A DNA stretch of 15,034 bases. Origin: Candidatus Altarchaeales archaeon WOR_SM1_86-2. GTDB taxonomy: Archaea; Altiarchaeota; Altiarchaeia; IMC4; MCBC01. Location of the stretch: positions 1 to 15,034 of the forward strand of contig MCBC01000164.1 of assembly GCA_001723855.1 (NCBI GenBank), in the 5' to 3' direction. The translations under genes were made by a program, and so were the position numbers. The number at the start of each line of letters is the position of its first letter. Positions within the stretch are counted from its first letter, which is position 1. A model generated the notes under the pieces. The model saw nothing but the letters and a program-made list of their open reading frames with translations. It was not told the origin of the DNA and ran no database searches. Positions 5,980 through 12,239 of the stretch are shown here, in pieces.

Positions 5980-6246
5980 CGGGTTGGACAAACGAGGAAA
6001 TCGCCCCATGGATAATACAATGAAAAGTGCAAAGAGGTAGAATCGGATACTGCTGTTTCCCCTGCTTTACCTTTCCCGCCGAACATTGTTATATGAACCG
6101 CAATTAGATTACGCGTAAAAATCGCAAAACGATTTTCAGCACACGGAATTTCTATGAAATTCCAATTGTTCACCAGCGTTTCATATACGCAACGCATTTT
6201 GAGAACATTTATAGTGCGTTGCATATACTTTTTGAGGCATGTTCAT
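5980..6246 (-). pseudogene. ArsA start relic, copy 4, most decayed
   Basis: The minus strand from ATG 6244-6246 reads MNMPQK. It is then interrupted by a 134-bp hairpin element (6092-6225), and resumes at 6091 as MFGGKGKAGETAVSDSTSLH followed by FS. This lines up with ArsA residues 9-30, but the Walker A lysine and threonine are altered (GKT has become GET). Beyond that, only patchy nucleotide similarity continues to about 5980. A reading frame happens to run through the insertion, but its product would have no working P-loop. This is the oldest-looking of the three relics and lies upstream of the second helicase, as copy 2 lies upstream of the first. Confidence 0.82.
6092..6225. mobile_element. 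Short hairpin element (MITE-like), copy B
   Basis: This 134-bp insertion lies inside the fourth ArsA relic and is in reverse orientation to the copy at 3410-3485. One module (6092-6185) runs from TATGAACCGC to GCGTTTCATA and holds two perfect hairpins: AAAATCG-CAAAA-CGATTTT (6118-6136) and GGAATTTC-TAT-GAAATTCC (6145-6163). The other module (6186-6225) has arms GCAACGCA (6189-6196) and TGCGTTGC (6215-6222). Copy A lacks the two internal hairpins, as if deleted. Intact ArsA reads without a gap where this element sits, which defines the ends. No transposase is encoded. Confidence 0.68.
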
Positions 6247-6374
6247 CTTTGTGAATTTTCTTTTTACCTGCAGAATTGTATTTATATTTCCAATTCTAAT
6301 TATAATATTATATTAACAAAATTTATTTGGAAAAACATGAGCTTTTTCTTATATAAGTTATTGAATAAATTACG
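6247..6374 (+). promoter_or_regulatory. Helicase 2 promoter and leader
   Basis: This 128-bp spacer is similar to the spacer before helicase 1. The TATA-like GTATTTATATT (near 6279-6289), the following AATTCTAATTATAATA stretch, a CTTTTTCTT tract and AATAAATTA just before the start all have counterparts there. This supports a conserved promoter and leader duplicated together with the helicase. Confidence 0.45.
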
Positions 6375-7586
6375 ATGGAATATTTTAGAGAACTGGGCAT
6401 TATAGAGCCTATTTTGAAATCTATAGAAGAAGAGGGGTTTGAGAAACCAACCGAGATACAGGAAAAATCAATTCCTTTGGTCCTCGCCGGGCGCGATGTT
6501 ATGGCCGGAGCTGCAACAGGTTCCGGAAAGACGCTTGCATTTGCTTCGGGGATCATAGCGAATTCCGAAAAAGGAAATGGAATCCAGGCATTGGTTTTAA
6601 CTCCCACAAGAGAGCTGGCAGAGCAGGTCGCGGAGGCTTTGAAAACATTTTCAAAATACACTCCTTTAAAGATTGCGGTTGTTTACGGGGGCCTGTCAAT
6701 CAACCCGCAGATTAATGCATTAAGAACAGCGGATGTTGTAATAGGAACGCCTGGGAGACTGCTGGACCATATTGAAAGACGCACCATTGAACTTGGCAGT
6801 GTAAAAACCCTTGTGCTGGATGAAGCAGACAGAATGCTTGATATGGGATTTATAGACGATGTTGAAAAAATAATAAAGCAATGCAATGTGAGGAGGCAGA
6901 CTCTTTTGTTTTCTGCTACAATCTCGGGCGATATATCTAATCTTGCCCGGAAATACATGAAAGATGCGGTTGAGGTTTCTGCAGAGTCCTATGTTGATCC
7001 GAAAAAATTAACCCAGGTCTGCTATGATGTTGCGGATAATTTGAAATTCTCTCTGCTTGTTCATTTACTGAAACACGAAAAATCAGGTCTTGTAATGGTT
7101 TTCTGCAACACGCGGAGGAATGTGGACTTTGTTGCAAACAATTTAAAATCTGCAGGAACACATGCGATGGCTATTCATGGAGGATTTTCTCAGGAAAAAA
7201 GGAACAATACAATGAAGCATTTCCATTCGCAGAAAGTATATGTCCTTGTATGCACTGACGTAGCTGCTCGCGGTCTGGACATCCAGGGCGTTTCGCATGT
7301 TTACAATTATGATATCCCTAAAGAGAGCAAGCAGTATATTCACAGAATAGGAAGAACCGCAAGAGCCGGAAAAGAAGGGAAGGCGATAAATATTCTTGCA
7401 CGCAGGGAAGATTATGAGAATTTAACACAAGTATTGAGGGACCATGAGGTGGACATAATCAAAGAAAAGACGCCGTATGTAAAAAGAGTGGGGGTGGCAT
7501 GGAGGGAAACACCGAGGAGGTGGGCGGAAAACCCGAAAAATTTTAGAACCCGGGACAGAAGATACGGGAGCGGGTATAGAAGGTGA
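6375..7586 (+). CDS. DEAD-box ATP-dependent RNA helicase, copy 2
   Basis: This 403-residue protein is a paralogue of helicase 1 with all motifs intact: AATGSGKT (46-53), PTRELAEQV (77-85), DEAD (149-152), SAT (180-182), TDVAARGLDI and HRIGRTARAG (323-332). It differs from copy 1 by many conservative changes, one extra residue in the ARREDYEN segment (one more than ARRDYDN), and the tail, which is again Arg/Gly-rich (RETPRRW to GSGYRR). The changes cluster in the 95-145 region (between motif Ia and DEAD), while the first 35 residues and the segments around DEAD and AESYVDPKKLTQVCYD are almost unchanged. Both copies therefore look functional, and may be specialised for different RNAs or conditions. 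The start ATG is the only one available near the conserved MEYF. Confidence 0.95.
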   Translation: MEYFRELGIIEPILKSIEEEGFEKPTEIQEKSIPLVLAGRDVMAGAATGSGKTLAFASGIIANSEKGNGIQALVLTPTRELAEQVAEALKTFSKYTPLKIAVVYGGLSINPQINALRTADVVIGTPGRLLDHIERRTIELGSVKTLVLDEADRMLDMGFIDDVEKIIKQCNVRRQTLLFSATISGDISNLARKYMKDAVEVSAESYVDPKKLTQVCYDVADNLKFSLLVHLLKHEKSGLVMVFCNTRRNVDFVANNLKSAGTHAMAIHGGFSQEKRNNTMKHFHSQKVYVLVCTDVAARGLDIQGVSHVYNYDIPKESKQYIHRIGRTARAGKEGKAINILARREDYENLTQVLRDHEVDIIKEKTPYVKRVGVAWRETPRRWAENPKNFRTRDRRYGSGYRR

Positions 7587-7612
7587 TTATACGATTGATA
7601 TCCCTGATTCTG

Positions 7613-7675
7613 TAACCTGCTTTTCCTCTTTTTCAATAGTTCATCTGCAACCTTATCTGCCCAGTGCACTGCTTT
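7613..7675 (-). pseudogene. lysS: Class I lysyl-tRNA synthetase start relic
   Basis: The minus strand reads KAVHWADKVADELLKKRKSR. The VHWAD..A(D/E).. start is characteristic of archaeal class I LysRS, where it precedes the conserved SGITPSGxxHxGN segment. That segment is missing: the frame goes on as unrelated sequence (RLQNQGYQSYNH) toward the end of helicase 2. A GTG at 7667-7669 or a lost ATG (ATA, 7679-7681) would have been the start. Only about 20 codons survive, so this is a relic or a chance match supported by a short but distinctive motif. Confidence 0.55.
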
Positions 7676-7713
7676 ATTTATTTTAATTAAAACAACAATA
7701 ATTAAAAATAATA

Positions 7714-8436
7714 ATGGGCAAAATGGCTGAAATACTGATTAAAGATGGTGTGAAATACAGGTTGTGGACGCCAGAAAATGAGCCCGATGAATTTGAGCCA
7801 ATGGTAAAATATCATGTCAAGGATATTTTTGGGAAGGGTTGCGAGTACTTTCCAAAACAAAAACTAAAGACGCTTGCAGACAATCGATCAATTCCAGACG
7901 GTTTTGTTATTGACTTTGAAAATCAAAAGTGGTATATTGTTGAAAATAAATTGCTTTGTGATGATGCGATAAGACGCATTTCTAGCCAGATAGTTCGTTA
8001 CAAAAACGCTATAAGAAACCCCCAGACAAGATTGCAAATATTTAATTCAATTTATTCTGAGGTGAATAAGCCAGAAATGCATCAATTTCTTTATGATTTG
8101 ATCATCAATAGAAATCCTGAGATTGTAATTTTAATCAACAGCATTGATGGCGAGTTGGGAGAACAATTTGAAGATGATGTTGGAGGGACAGATAAAAATG
8201 TGAAAATTGTAGTTTTTAAAACATTTGCAAGAGATTTCGTTGATCCAAGAAAATCACACCTCCATCTAATTACTCATTTTATGTATGATGTTGGAGAACC
8301 CGCCTTTGTTTTTCATAAAGATATGGTAGAACCAAAAGTTGATATTACTAAGTCAGGCAGTGATATGGAACATGTTGAAGGCAATGAGTTGCATAAATAC
8401 TTTGCAGAAGTATATGGGGGGCTGGAGATTCCCTGA
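7714..8436 (+). CDS. Predicted PD-(D/E)XK nuclease-like protein
   Basis: This 240-residue protein is not one I can name. The N-terminal half has the pattern of a PD-(D/E)XK fold. A helix (EPMVKYHVKDIFG, about 29-41) is followed by IPDGFVIDF (60-68) with D62. YIVENKL (74-80) follows, with E77 and K79, so P-D is followed 14 residues later by E-x-K. A helix (DDAIRRISSQIVRYKNAI) comes next, as in many nuclease cores. The C-terminal half has a further alpha/beta segment (EIVILINSIDGELGEQ and KIVVFKTFARDF). Such proteins occur as DNA repair or defence nucleases. ATG 7723 (MAEIL) is an alternative start. It begins a run of three same-strand ORFs and is flanked on the left by the LysRS relic. Confidence 0.72.
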   Translation: MGKMAEILIKDGVKYRLWTPENEPDEFEPMVKYHVKDIFGKGCEYFPKQKLKTLADNRSIPDGFVIDFENQKWYIVENKLLCDDAIRRISSQIVRYKNAIRNPQTRLQIFNSIYSEVNKPEMHQFLYDLIINRNPEIVILINSIDGELGEQFEDDVGGTDKNVKIVVFKTFARDFVDPRKSHLHLITHFMYDVGEPAFVFHKDMVEPKVDITKSGSDMEHVEGNELHKYFAEVYGGLEIP

Positions 8437-8464
8437 GATAGGGCATGATGAAGGAGTAAAACGA

Positions 8465-8617
8465 TTGATAGTCAAAGAGAATGGAGTGTGTTATTTGTAT
8501 AAAAACGATCCTTTAACCCCAGATGAGTTAAAGAGTTATGAGGAAATAATAATGTCAACGCTAAAATCTGAAACAGAGAATATGTTGAAGAAGTACAAAA
8601 ACTCTTCAACCAATTGA
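8465..8617 (+). CDS. Small hypothetical protein after the nuclease-like gene
   Basis: A TTG at 8465-8467, preceded by a good AAGGAG (8451-8456) at 8-nt spacing, opens a 50-residue frame starting MIVKENGVCYLYKNDPLTPD and ending in a charged helix (SETENMLKKYKNSSTN). The same frame is open farther left to an ATG at 8339, but that would overlap the nuclease-like gene by about 100 bp, so the TTG is preferred. The gap after the preceding stop is 28 bp. The size and charged helical end are like a small antitoxin or partner protein, but nothing identifies it. A frameshifted C-terminus of the upstream gene is the main alternative. Confidence 0.45.
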   Translation: MIVKENGVCYLYKNDPLTPDELKSYEEIIMSTLKSETENMLKKYKNSSTN

Positions 8618-8624
8618 AACAAAG

Positions 8625-8810
8625 GTGAAAAACACCCAAAAAGATAACATAGGCGAAATGAAAGTTGCCCACAAAACTGTTCTTGGAGAGGACGCAGGAA
8701 TCAAACTTATGGAAAAACAAAAACATTCACCAGTTGTTGAAAGAATGACTGGAGTGTGTAGCCCAAGCACACCTGAAGAGGTTGATATGTTGATAGACAC
8801 TATTGAATAG
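8625..8810 (+). CDS. Small hypothetical protein, third ORF of the cassette
   Basis: From a GTG at 8625-8627, this 61-residue frame starts 7 bp after the previous stop. It reads MKNTQKDNIGEMKVAHKTVL and ends in a segment like CSPSTPEEVDMLIDTIE. ATG 8658 (MKVAHK) is a possible internal start. There are no membrane segments or recognised motifs. Its tight spacing and orientation suggest it belongs with the two ORFs before it. The coding potential is modest because it is short. Confidence 0.42.
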   Translation: MKNTQKDNIGEMKVAHKTVLGEDAGIKLMEKQKHSPVVERMTGVCSPSTPEEVDMLIDTIE

Positions 8811-8864
8811 GGGGATTTTTATGCTTACGAACATTAGCGCAGCAACCTTTATATTTTTTAATTT

Positions 8865-8903
8865 TTATGCAAATTTCACATTTAAAAACATATTTTTGTT
8901 TCA
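8865..8903 (-). repeat. Promoter-like block, copy 2
   Basis: On the minus strand this reads TGAAACAAAAATATG, then TTTTTAAATGTGAAATTTGCATAA, closely matching 5004-5044. It overlaps the stop of the prenyl synthase. No gene follows it on the minus strand before the end of the small ORF at 8810, so if it is a promoter it serves an RNA or nothing. It might instead mark a transcript end. Confidence 0.4.
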
Positions 8904-9869
8904 AGAACAATGCTTATCCAGGTAATTCAGAACAAATCCCGGCAGTTCAAGCAGGTATTCCTTAAACTCCGAGTCCCTGAGCCCAGAGATGTTTTCCCTT
9001 GCAGCATTTACTCTTTCATCAATCTTTTTTTCACAGTAGTCGATTGACTTTGATTCTTCCATGGCATTCATTATCCTTTCAGCGGCACTTATTTCAATGC
9101 CCCCTCCAAAATTTTCTCTCAAAAATTTTCTCGTCTCATCGCCAGAATTTTCATGGAGGTGGATTAACGGCAGGGTTAATACTCCATTCCTAAGATCGCT
9201 TGGAATCTTTCCTTTTTTTACTGCCGAAAGATCAAGGATGTCGTCCCTTAATTGATACGCTACTCCAAGATTTTCGCCAAATTCCGCTAAGGCGCTGACC
9301 TCTTCTTTTGAGCCGCCCCCAGCCAATGCTCCGACATGCGTGGATGCCTTGAACAGCGAAGCAGATTTTTTCTTTACCTTTAAGAAATAAAAATCCTCGC
9401 TTGCTTTTTCTAAAGAATTCGATATATCCATCAATTCGCCGTTGCATACATCAAAGCCGTAATTTGCGATTAATCTCGTAACTTCAGTCCCGTAATTTGT
9501 GGACAAGGCTACCGCCAATGATATTAGAGCATCGCCTATTATTATTGCCGCTCCTCTGCCTAACTTTTCATGGAGGGCGGGTATTTTCCTTCGGATTGTG
9601 TCTTTATCGATTATATCGTCATGTATCAGGGTGGCATTGTGGGTAAATTCCATCGCCATCGCCAGCGGAACCGCATCCTCCATATTCCCGCCAACTGCCT
9701 GATACGAAAGGGTGGTCAGAATGGGTCTTATTCTCTTTCCACCCGAAACTAATTGTTTGATATAAGAACCCATGCCAGAGCCGTGATCGTCCGGGATAAC
9801 GCGATCTAAGTGTTTATCAAACAAATCAGCTGCTTCGCCTGCATAACCCCGGAATTTCATGTCGTTCAT
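8901..9869 (-). CDS. Polyprenyl (geranylgeranyl or longer) diphosphate synthase
   Basis: This 322-residue protein is a trans-prenyltransferase. It has GGKRIRP (43-49), the first Asp-rich motif DDIID in LIHDDIIDKD (81-90), a GD-containing segment (IIGDALISLA, 111-120) and the second Asp-rich motif QLRDDILD (206-213). It condenses IPP onto allylic diphosphates, giving the isoprenoid chain for archaeal ether lipids or quinones. The residue five places before the first motif is Ala79. In C15 and many C20 enzymes this is bulky, so the pocket may allow chains of C20 or longer; the exact length cannot be read from sequence. The alternative start is M4. It diverges from aroD across 44 bp. Confidence 0.92.
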   Translation of the reverse strand: MNDMKFRGYAGEAADLFDKHLDRVIPDDHGSGMGSYIKQLVSGGKRIRPILTTLSYQAVGGNMEDAVPLAMAMEFTHNATLIHDDIIDKDTIRRKIPALHEKLGRGAAIIIGDALISLAVALSTNYGTEVTRLIANYGFDVCNGELMDISNSLEKASEDFYFLKVKKKSASLFKASTHVGALAGGGSKEEVSALAEFGENLGVAYQLRDDILDLSAVKKGKIPSDLRNGVLTLPLIHLHENSGDETRKFLRENFGGGIEISAAERIMNAMEESKSIDYCEKKIDERVNAARENISGLRDSEFKEYLLELPGFVLNYLDKHCS

Positions 9870-9913
9870 GTTTTATTATTTAAAAATTAAAATTAAGTAA
9901 AAAAGAATAAAGA
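9870..9913. promoter_or_regulatory. Compact divergent promoter, prenyl synthase / aroD
   Basis: This is a 44-bp spacer with only a few G or C bases, containing TTTAAAAATT at 9879-9888, about 25-35 bp before the aroD start. This spacing implies leaderless or nearly leaderless transcripts. The minus-strand gene's TATA box must lie in the same stretch or inside aroD. The assignment is by composition only. Confidence 0.4.
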
Positions 9914-10573
9914 ATGATATGCATTCCAGTTATTGAAAATAATGTGGTGTTGATGGTAGAGAAAGCAAATGCCGCGGATTCCGACCTGGTTGAACTCAGA
10001 CTGGATTACCTGGACAGTTTCGAAAATTTGGGGGCTATAAAAAATATCCTGAAGCCAAAAATCGCAACCTGCATGCCGAAATGGGAGGGCGGCAATTTCC
10101 CGGGGACAGAGGACGAGCGAATTGAAATTCTACTTGATGTTATAGATTACTGCGATATGGTCACTGTTGAGTTAAATACCAGAAAAGAATTTCTGGATGA
10201 TGTAATTGAAAAAGCAAAGGATAGAGGAGTTAAGGTAATTGTTGCATACCATAATTTTAAACTAACACCCGAAAAAGATGAAATTTTAGAGATATTAAGG
10301 AAAGAAAAAGAATCCGGGGCAGATGTTGCTAAGGTGGCGTTCCTGGGAAAAAATCACCTGGATGTTCTGAATGTCCTTTACTGTTTGGCGGATAATGACC
10401 TGGATATTCCGATCATTGCGGTATCGATGGGCGAACTCGGTAAAATCACAAGGGTGATGGCTTTAGTTTTCGGCTCATATCTAACGTACGCTTGCGCTGA
10501 GAAGGGCAAAGAATCTGCTCCGGGGCAGCTGACGGTAGAGGATGTTAAAAAGATTTTGAAAATTTTGGGATAA
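9914..10573 (+). CDS. aroD: 3-dehydroquinate dehydratase, type I
   Basis: This 219-residue enzyme matches type I (Schiff-base) dehydroquinases. It has ELRLDYL (27-33; E27 and R29 bind substrate), H113 in VAYHNF and the Schiff-base Lys K140 in ADVAKVAF. SMGELGKITRV (171-181) contains the substrate Arg R180, followed by GSYLTYA (187-193) and SAPGQLT (201-207). It converts 3-dehydroquinate to 3-dehydroshikimate in the aromatic amino acid pathway. The length is the usual one for archaeal AroD. Other shikimate genes are not in the window. Its stop is followed after 1 bp by the ATG of the next gene, so the two are cotranscribed. All catalytic residues are present. Confidence 0.95.
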   Translation: MICIPVIENNVVLMVEKANAADSDLVELRLDYLDSFENLGAIKNILKPKIATCMPKWEGGNFPGTEDERIEILLDVIDYCDMVTVELNTRKEFLDDVIEKAKDRGVKVIVAYHNFKLTPEKDEILEILRKEKESGADVAKVAFLGKNHLDVLNVLYCLADNDLDIPIIAVSMGELGKITRVMALVFGSYLTYACAEKGKESAPGQLTVEDVKKILKILG

Positions 10574-10574
10574 A

Positions 10575-12197
10575 ATGGCACGCTCAATAACCGACTACTT
10601 TGAATCATCGTTTAACATCATAACCCGCACCCCGAGAATCCTTGTCCCCTACATCTTCTCCATGGCGCTGCCAACCATTATAAGCGTCCTGATAATAACC
10701 GCCCTGCTCCTGCTATCCATGAATTTTATTGGTGACATTGCCGCTTTTTTAGAAAAAAATGAGGATTTGTTGTTTGATGAAGATATGATGTATGATTTAG
10801 AAGAAAGTATGCTGGACGGGGGTGGTTTAGCGGGATTAGAGATGATGGGGGTTATATTCTTACTTTCGCTCCCGATTATTTTCATTATTTCGTTATCGCT
10901 GTATTCGTATATTTCCGGGGGAACAATCGGTTATGTCTCGCAAAGCCTTGCATATGGACGCGCCGGGATGAAATTCAAAAATTTTTTATTCTACGGCAGG
11001 AGATGCCTTTTGCGATTATTCATACTAAACTTGCTGAAGGTAATATTCTCTTGTGTGCTTTTAGCGTTGATTATTTTTGCCTTAACCGTTAACCCGTTCT
11101 TAGCCGTGTTATTCCTGATTATCGCTATTCCAGTACTGCTGTTTGTGTTCTTCTTTTTGTTTTTCACAGATGAATGCATCGTCATCGAAGGCACCGGAGT
11201 TGCAGATTCCATCAAAAGAAGCGCGGATATCGTAAGCAATAATATTTCAGAAGTTATAGCTTTTATTTTAATCTTAATTGTTGCGTGGGCGGTATATTTT
11301 ATTATATTTGTAATCGCACAACTCACGGCAGTTATTCTTAACTCAGATATCTCGCCAATGTTCTACTTCTTTGAAGCATTGATACTAGCTCCATGGATAC
11401 ATATCGCGAAAATAAATTTCTTTCTGGATAGAATAAATAGGGGGGTCTTGGGAACGGTGAGAAATGAAACATTGGAAAGAGCGGGGGATAGATCCCTGGA
11501 AATAGCAGTGTGTGAGATAACGAGAGAAGAAACATGGAAGAGGGCAAGAGAGAGAATAAGAGAGACATTAATGGAGAAAAGAGAAGAAAGATTTGATGTA
11601 ATTGGAACAACAAAGGCGCTTTTATTCAATTCCCCCGGCATATTGAAAAATTTTCTTGCGAGCAATTTGCCTTATGTGTTTGCTGTTCTTGTTTTTTGTA
11701 TGGTTGGTTTTGCTGCAGGGTACTACATAGGCGGTGAATTCTCATTTTTAAGCGATGATCTGGCATATCTTTTGATTTCAGAGAGTGAGGATGGTTTTTT
11801 TGGGTATACTTCGATGCCCTTCATAGACACATTAATGTATTTTTTCCATAATTCGTCGGTATCTGTCGGTATAGCGTTTGGAGGATTGTTCTTTGGAATA
11901 CCCGCTGCTTTAGGGACGATCGTCAATACGTGCATGGTAGGGTTTTTTTATGGATTATTGCCCCCCCATATAATGACGGCGATTATACTGCCACACGGAC
12001 CATTTGAATTATTTGCATTGTTTATTTCTGCAGTGGCTGGCCTAAAATTGGGAGTAAAATTTATGACTGGTGCAGAGGATATCGATGATGTTTTTGAGGA
12101 AACTCTGAGAATTATGTTTGTTGTTGTTGCACTGTTAGCGATAGCGGCATTTCTTGAAGCATTTGTCGCTCCATTGCTGGTTCACGCCATTATTTAA
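10575..12197 (+). CDS. Two-part integral membrane protein with C-terminal SpoIIM domain
   Basis: This 540-residue protein has two membrane halves. The N-terminal half (about 1-285) has roughly six hydrophobic segments, at 25-48, 90-125, 143-172, 174-198, 225-257 and 262-280. It resembles the membrane domain seen in glycerophosphodiesterase-like and other uncharacterised archaeal proteins. A charged, Arg/Glu-rich cytosolic linker follows (about 285-345). The C-terminal half (about 348-535) has the SpoIIM (DUF95) signature: FFHNSSVS (423-430), a GxxFG-like segment (436-441), LPHGPFEL (472-479) and AGLKLG (488-493). SpoIIM in bacilli is part of the peptidoglycan-degrading engulfment complex; archaeal homologues without such partners have no known function. 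It is coupled to aroD by a 1-bp gap and precedes secY. Confidence 0.85.
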   Translation: MARSITDYFESSFNIITRTPRILVPYIFSMALPTIISVLIITALLLLSMNFIGDIAAFLEKNEDLLFDEDMMYDLEESMLDGGGLAGLEMMGVIFLLSLPIIFIISLSLYSYISGGTIGYVSQSLAYGRAGMKFKNFLFYGRRCLLRLFILNLLKVIFSCVLLALIIFALTVNPFLAVLFLIIAIPVLLFVFFFLFFTDECIVIEGTGVADSIKRSADIVSNNISEVIAFILILIVAWAVYFIIFVIAQLTAVILNSDISPMFYFFEALILAPWIHIAKINFFLDRINRGVLGTVRNETLERAGDRSLEIAVCEITREETWKRARERIRETLMEKREERFDVIGTTKALLFNSPGILKNFLASNLPYVFAVLVFCMVGFAAGYYIGGEFSFLSDDLAYLLISESEDGFFGYTSMPFIDTLMYFFHNSSVSVGIAFGGLFFGIPAALGTIVNTCMVGFFYGLLPPHIMTAIILPHGPFELFALFISAVAGLKLGVKFMTGAEDIDDVFEETLRIMFVVVALLAIAAFLEAFVAPLLVHAII

Positions 12198-12239
12198 TCT
12201 TTTATATTAGTTTTTCTAAAATTTTAAATAAGCAAAAGA
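12198..12239 (+). promoter_or_regulatory. Probable secY promoter
   Basis: This 42-bp A/T-rich gap has TTTTATATTAG at 12200-12210, about 30-40 bp before the secY start. This fits an archaeal TATA box giving a nearly leaderless message. secY can therefore be expressed apart from the aroD unit, though read-through is also possible. Confidence 0.4.

Noticed and set aside
5901..6224. Minus-strand open frame of 107 codons across the fourth ArsA relic and the hairpin element
   Set aside because: It is a chance in-frame join of element sequence and decayed ArsA; the P-loop lysine is lost and the rest does not resemble a protein family.
7412..7669. Minus-strand open frame of 85 codons overlapping the end of helicase 2
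   Set aside because: Only its first 20 codons resemble LysRS; the remainder is antisense to the helicase and looks random. Kept only as a relic.
8339..8617. ATG at 8339 as start of the second cassette ORF
   Set aside because: It would overlap the nuclease-like gene by about 100 bp, and its first 40 residues are out-of-frame sequence of that gene; the TTG at 8465 has a good ribosome site.
11338..11665. Long minus-strand frames opposite the SpoIIM protein linker
   Set aside because: They are shadows caused by the purine-rich, charged linker on the coding strand; no ribosome site or family resemblance.
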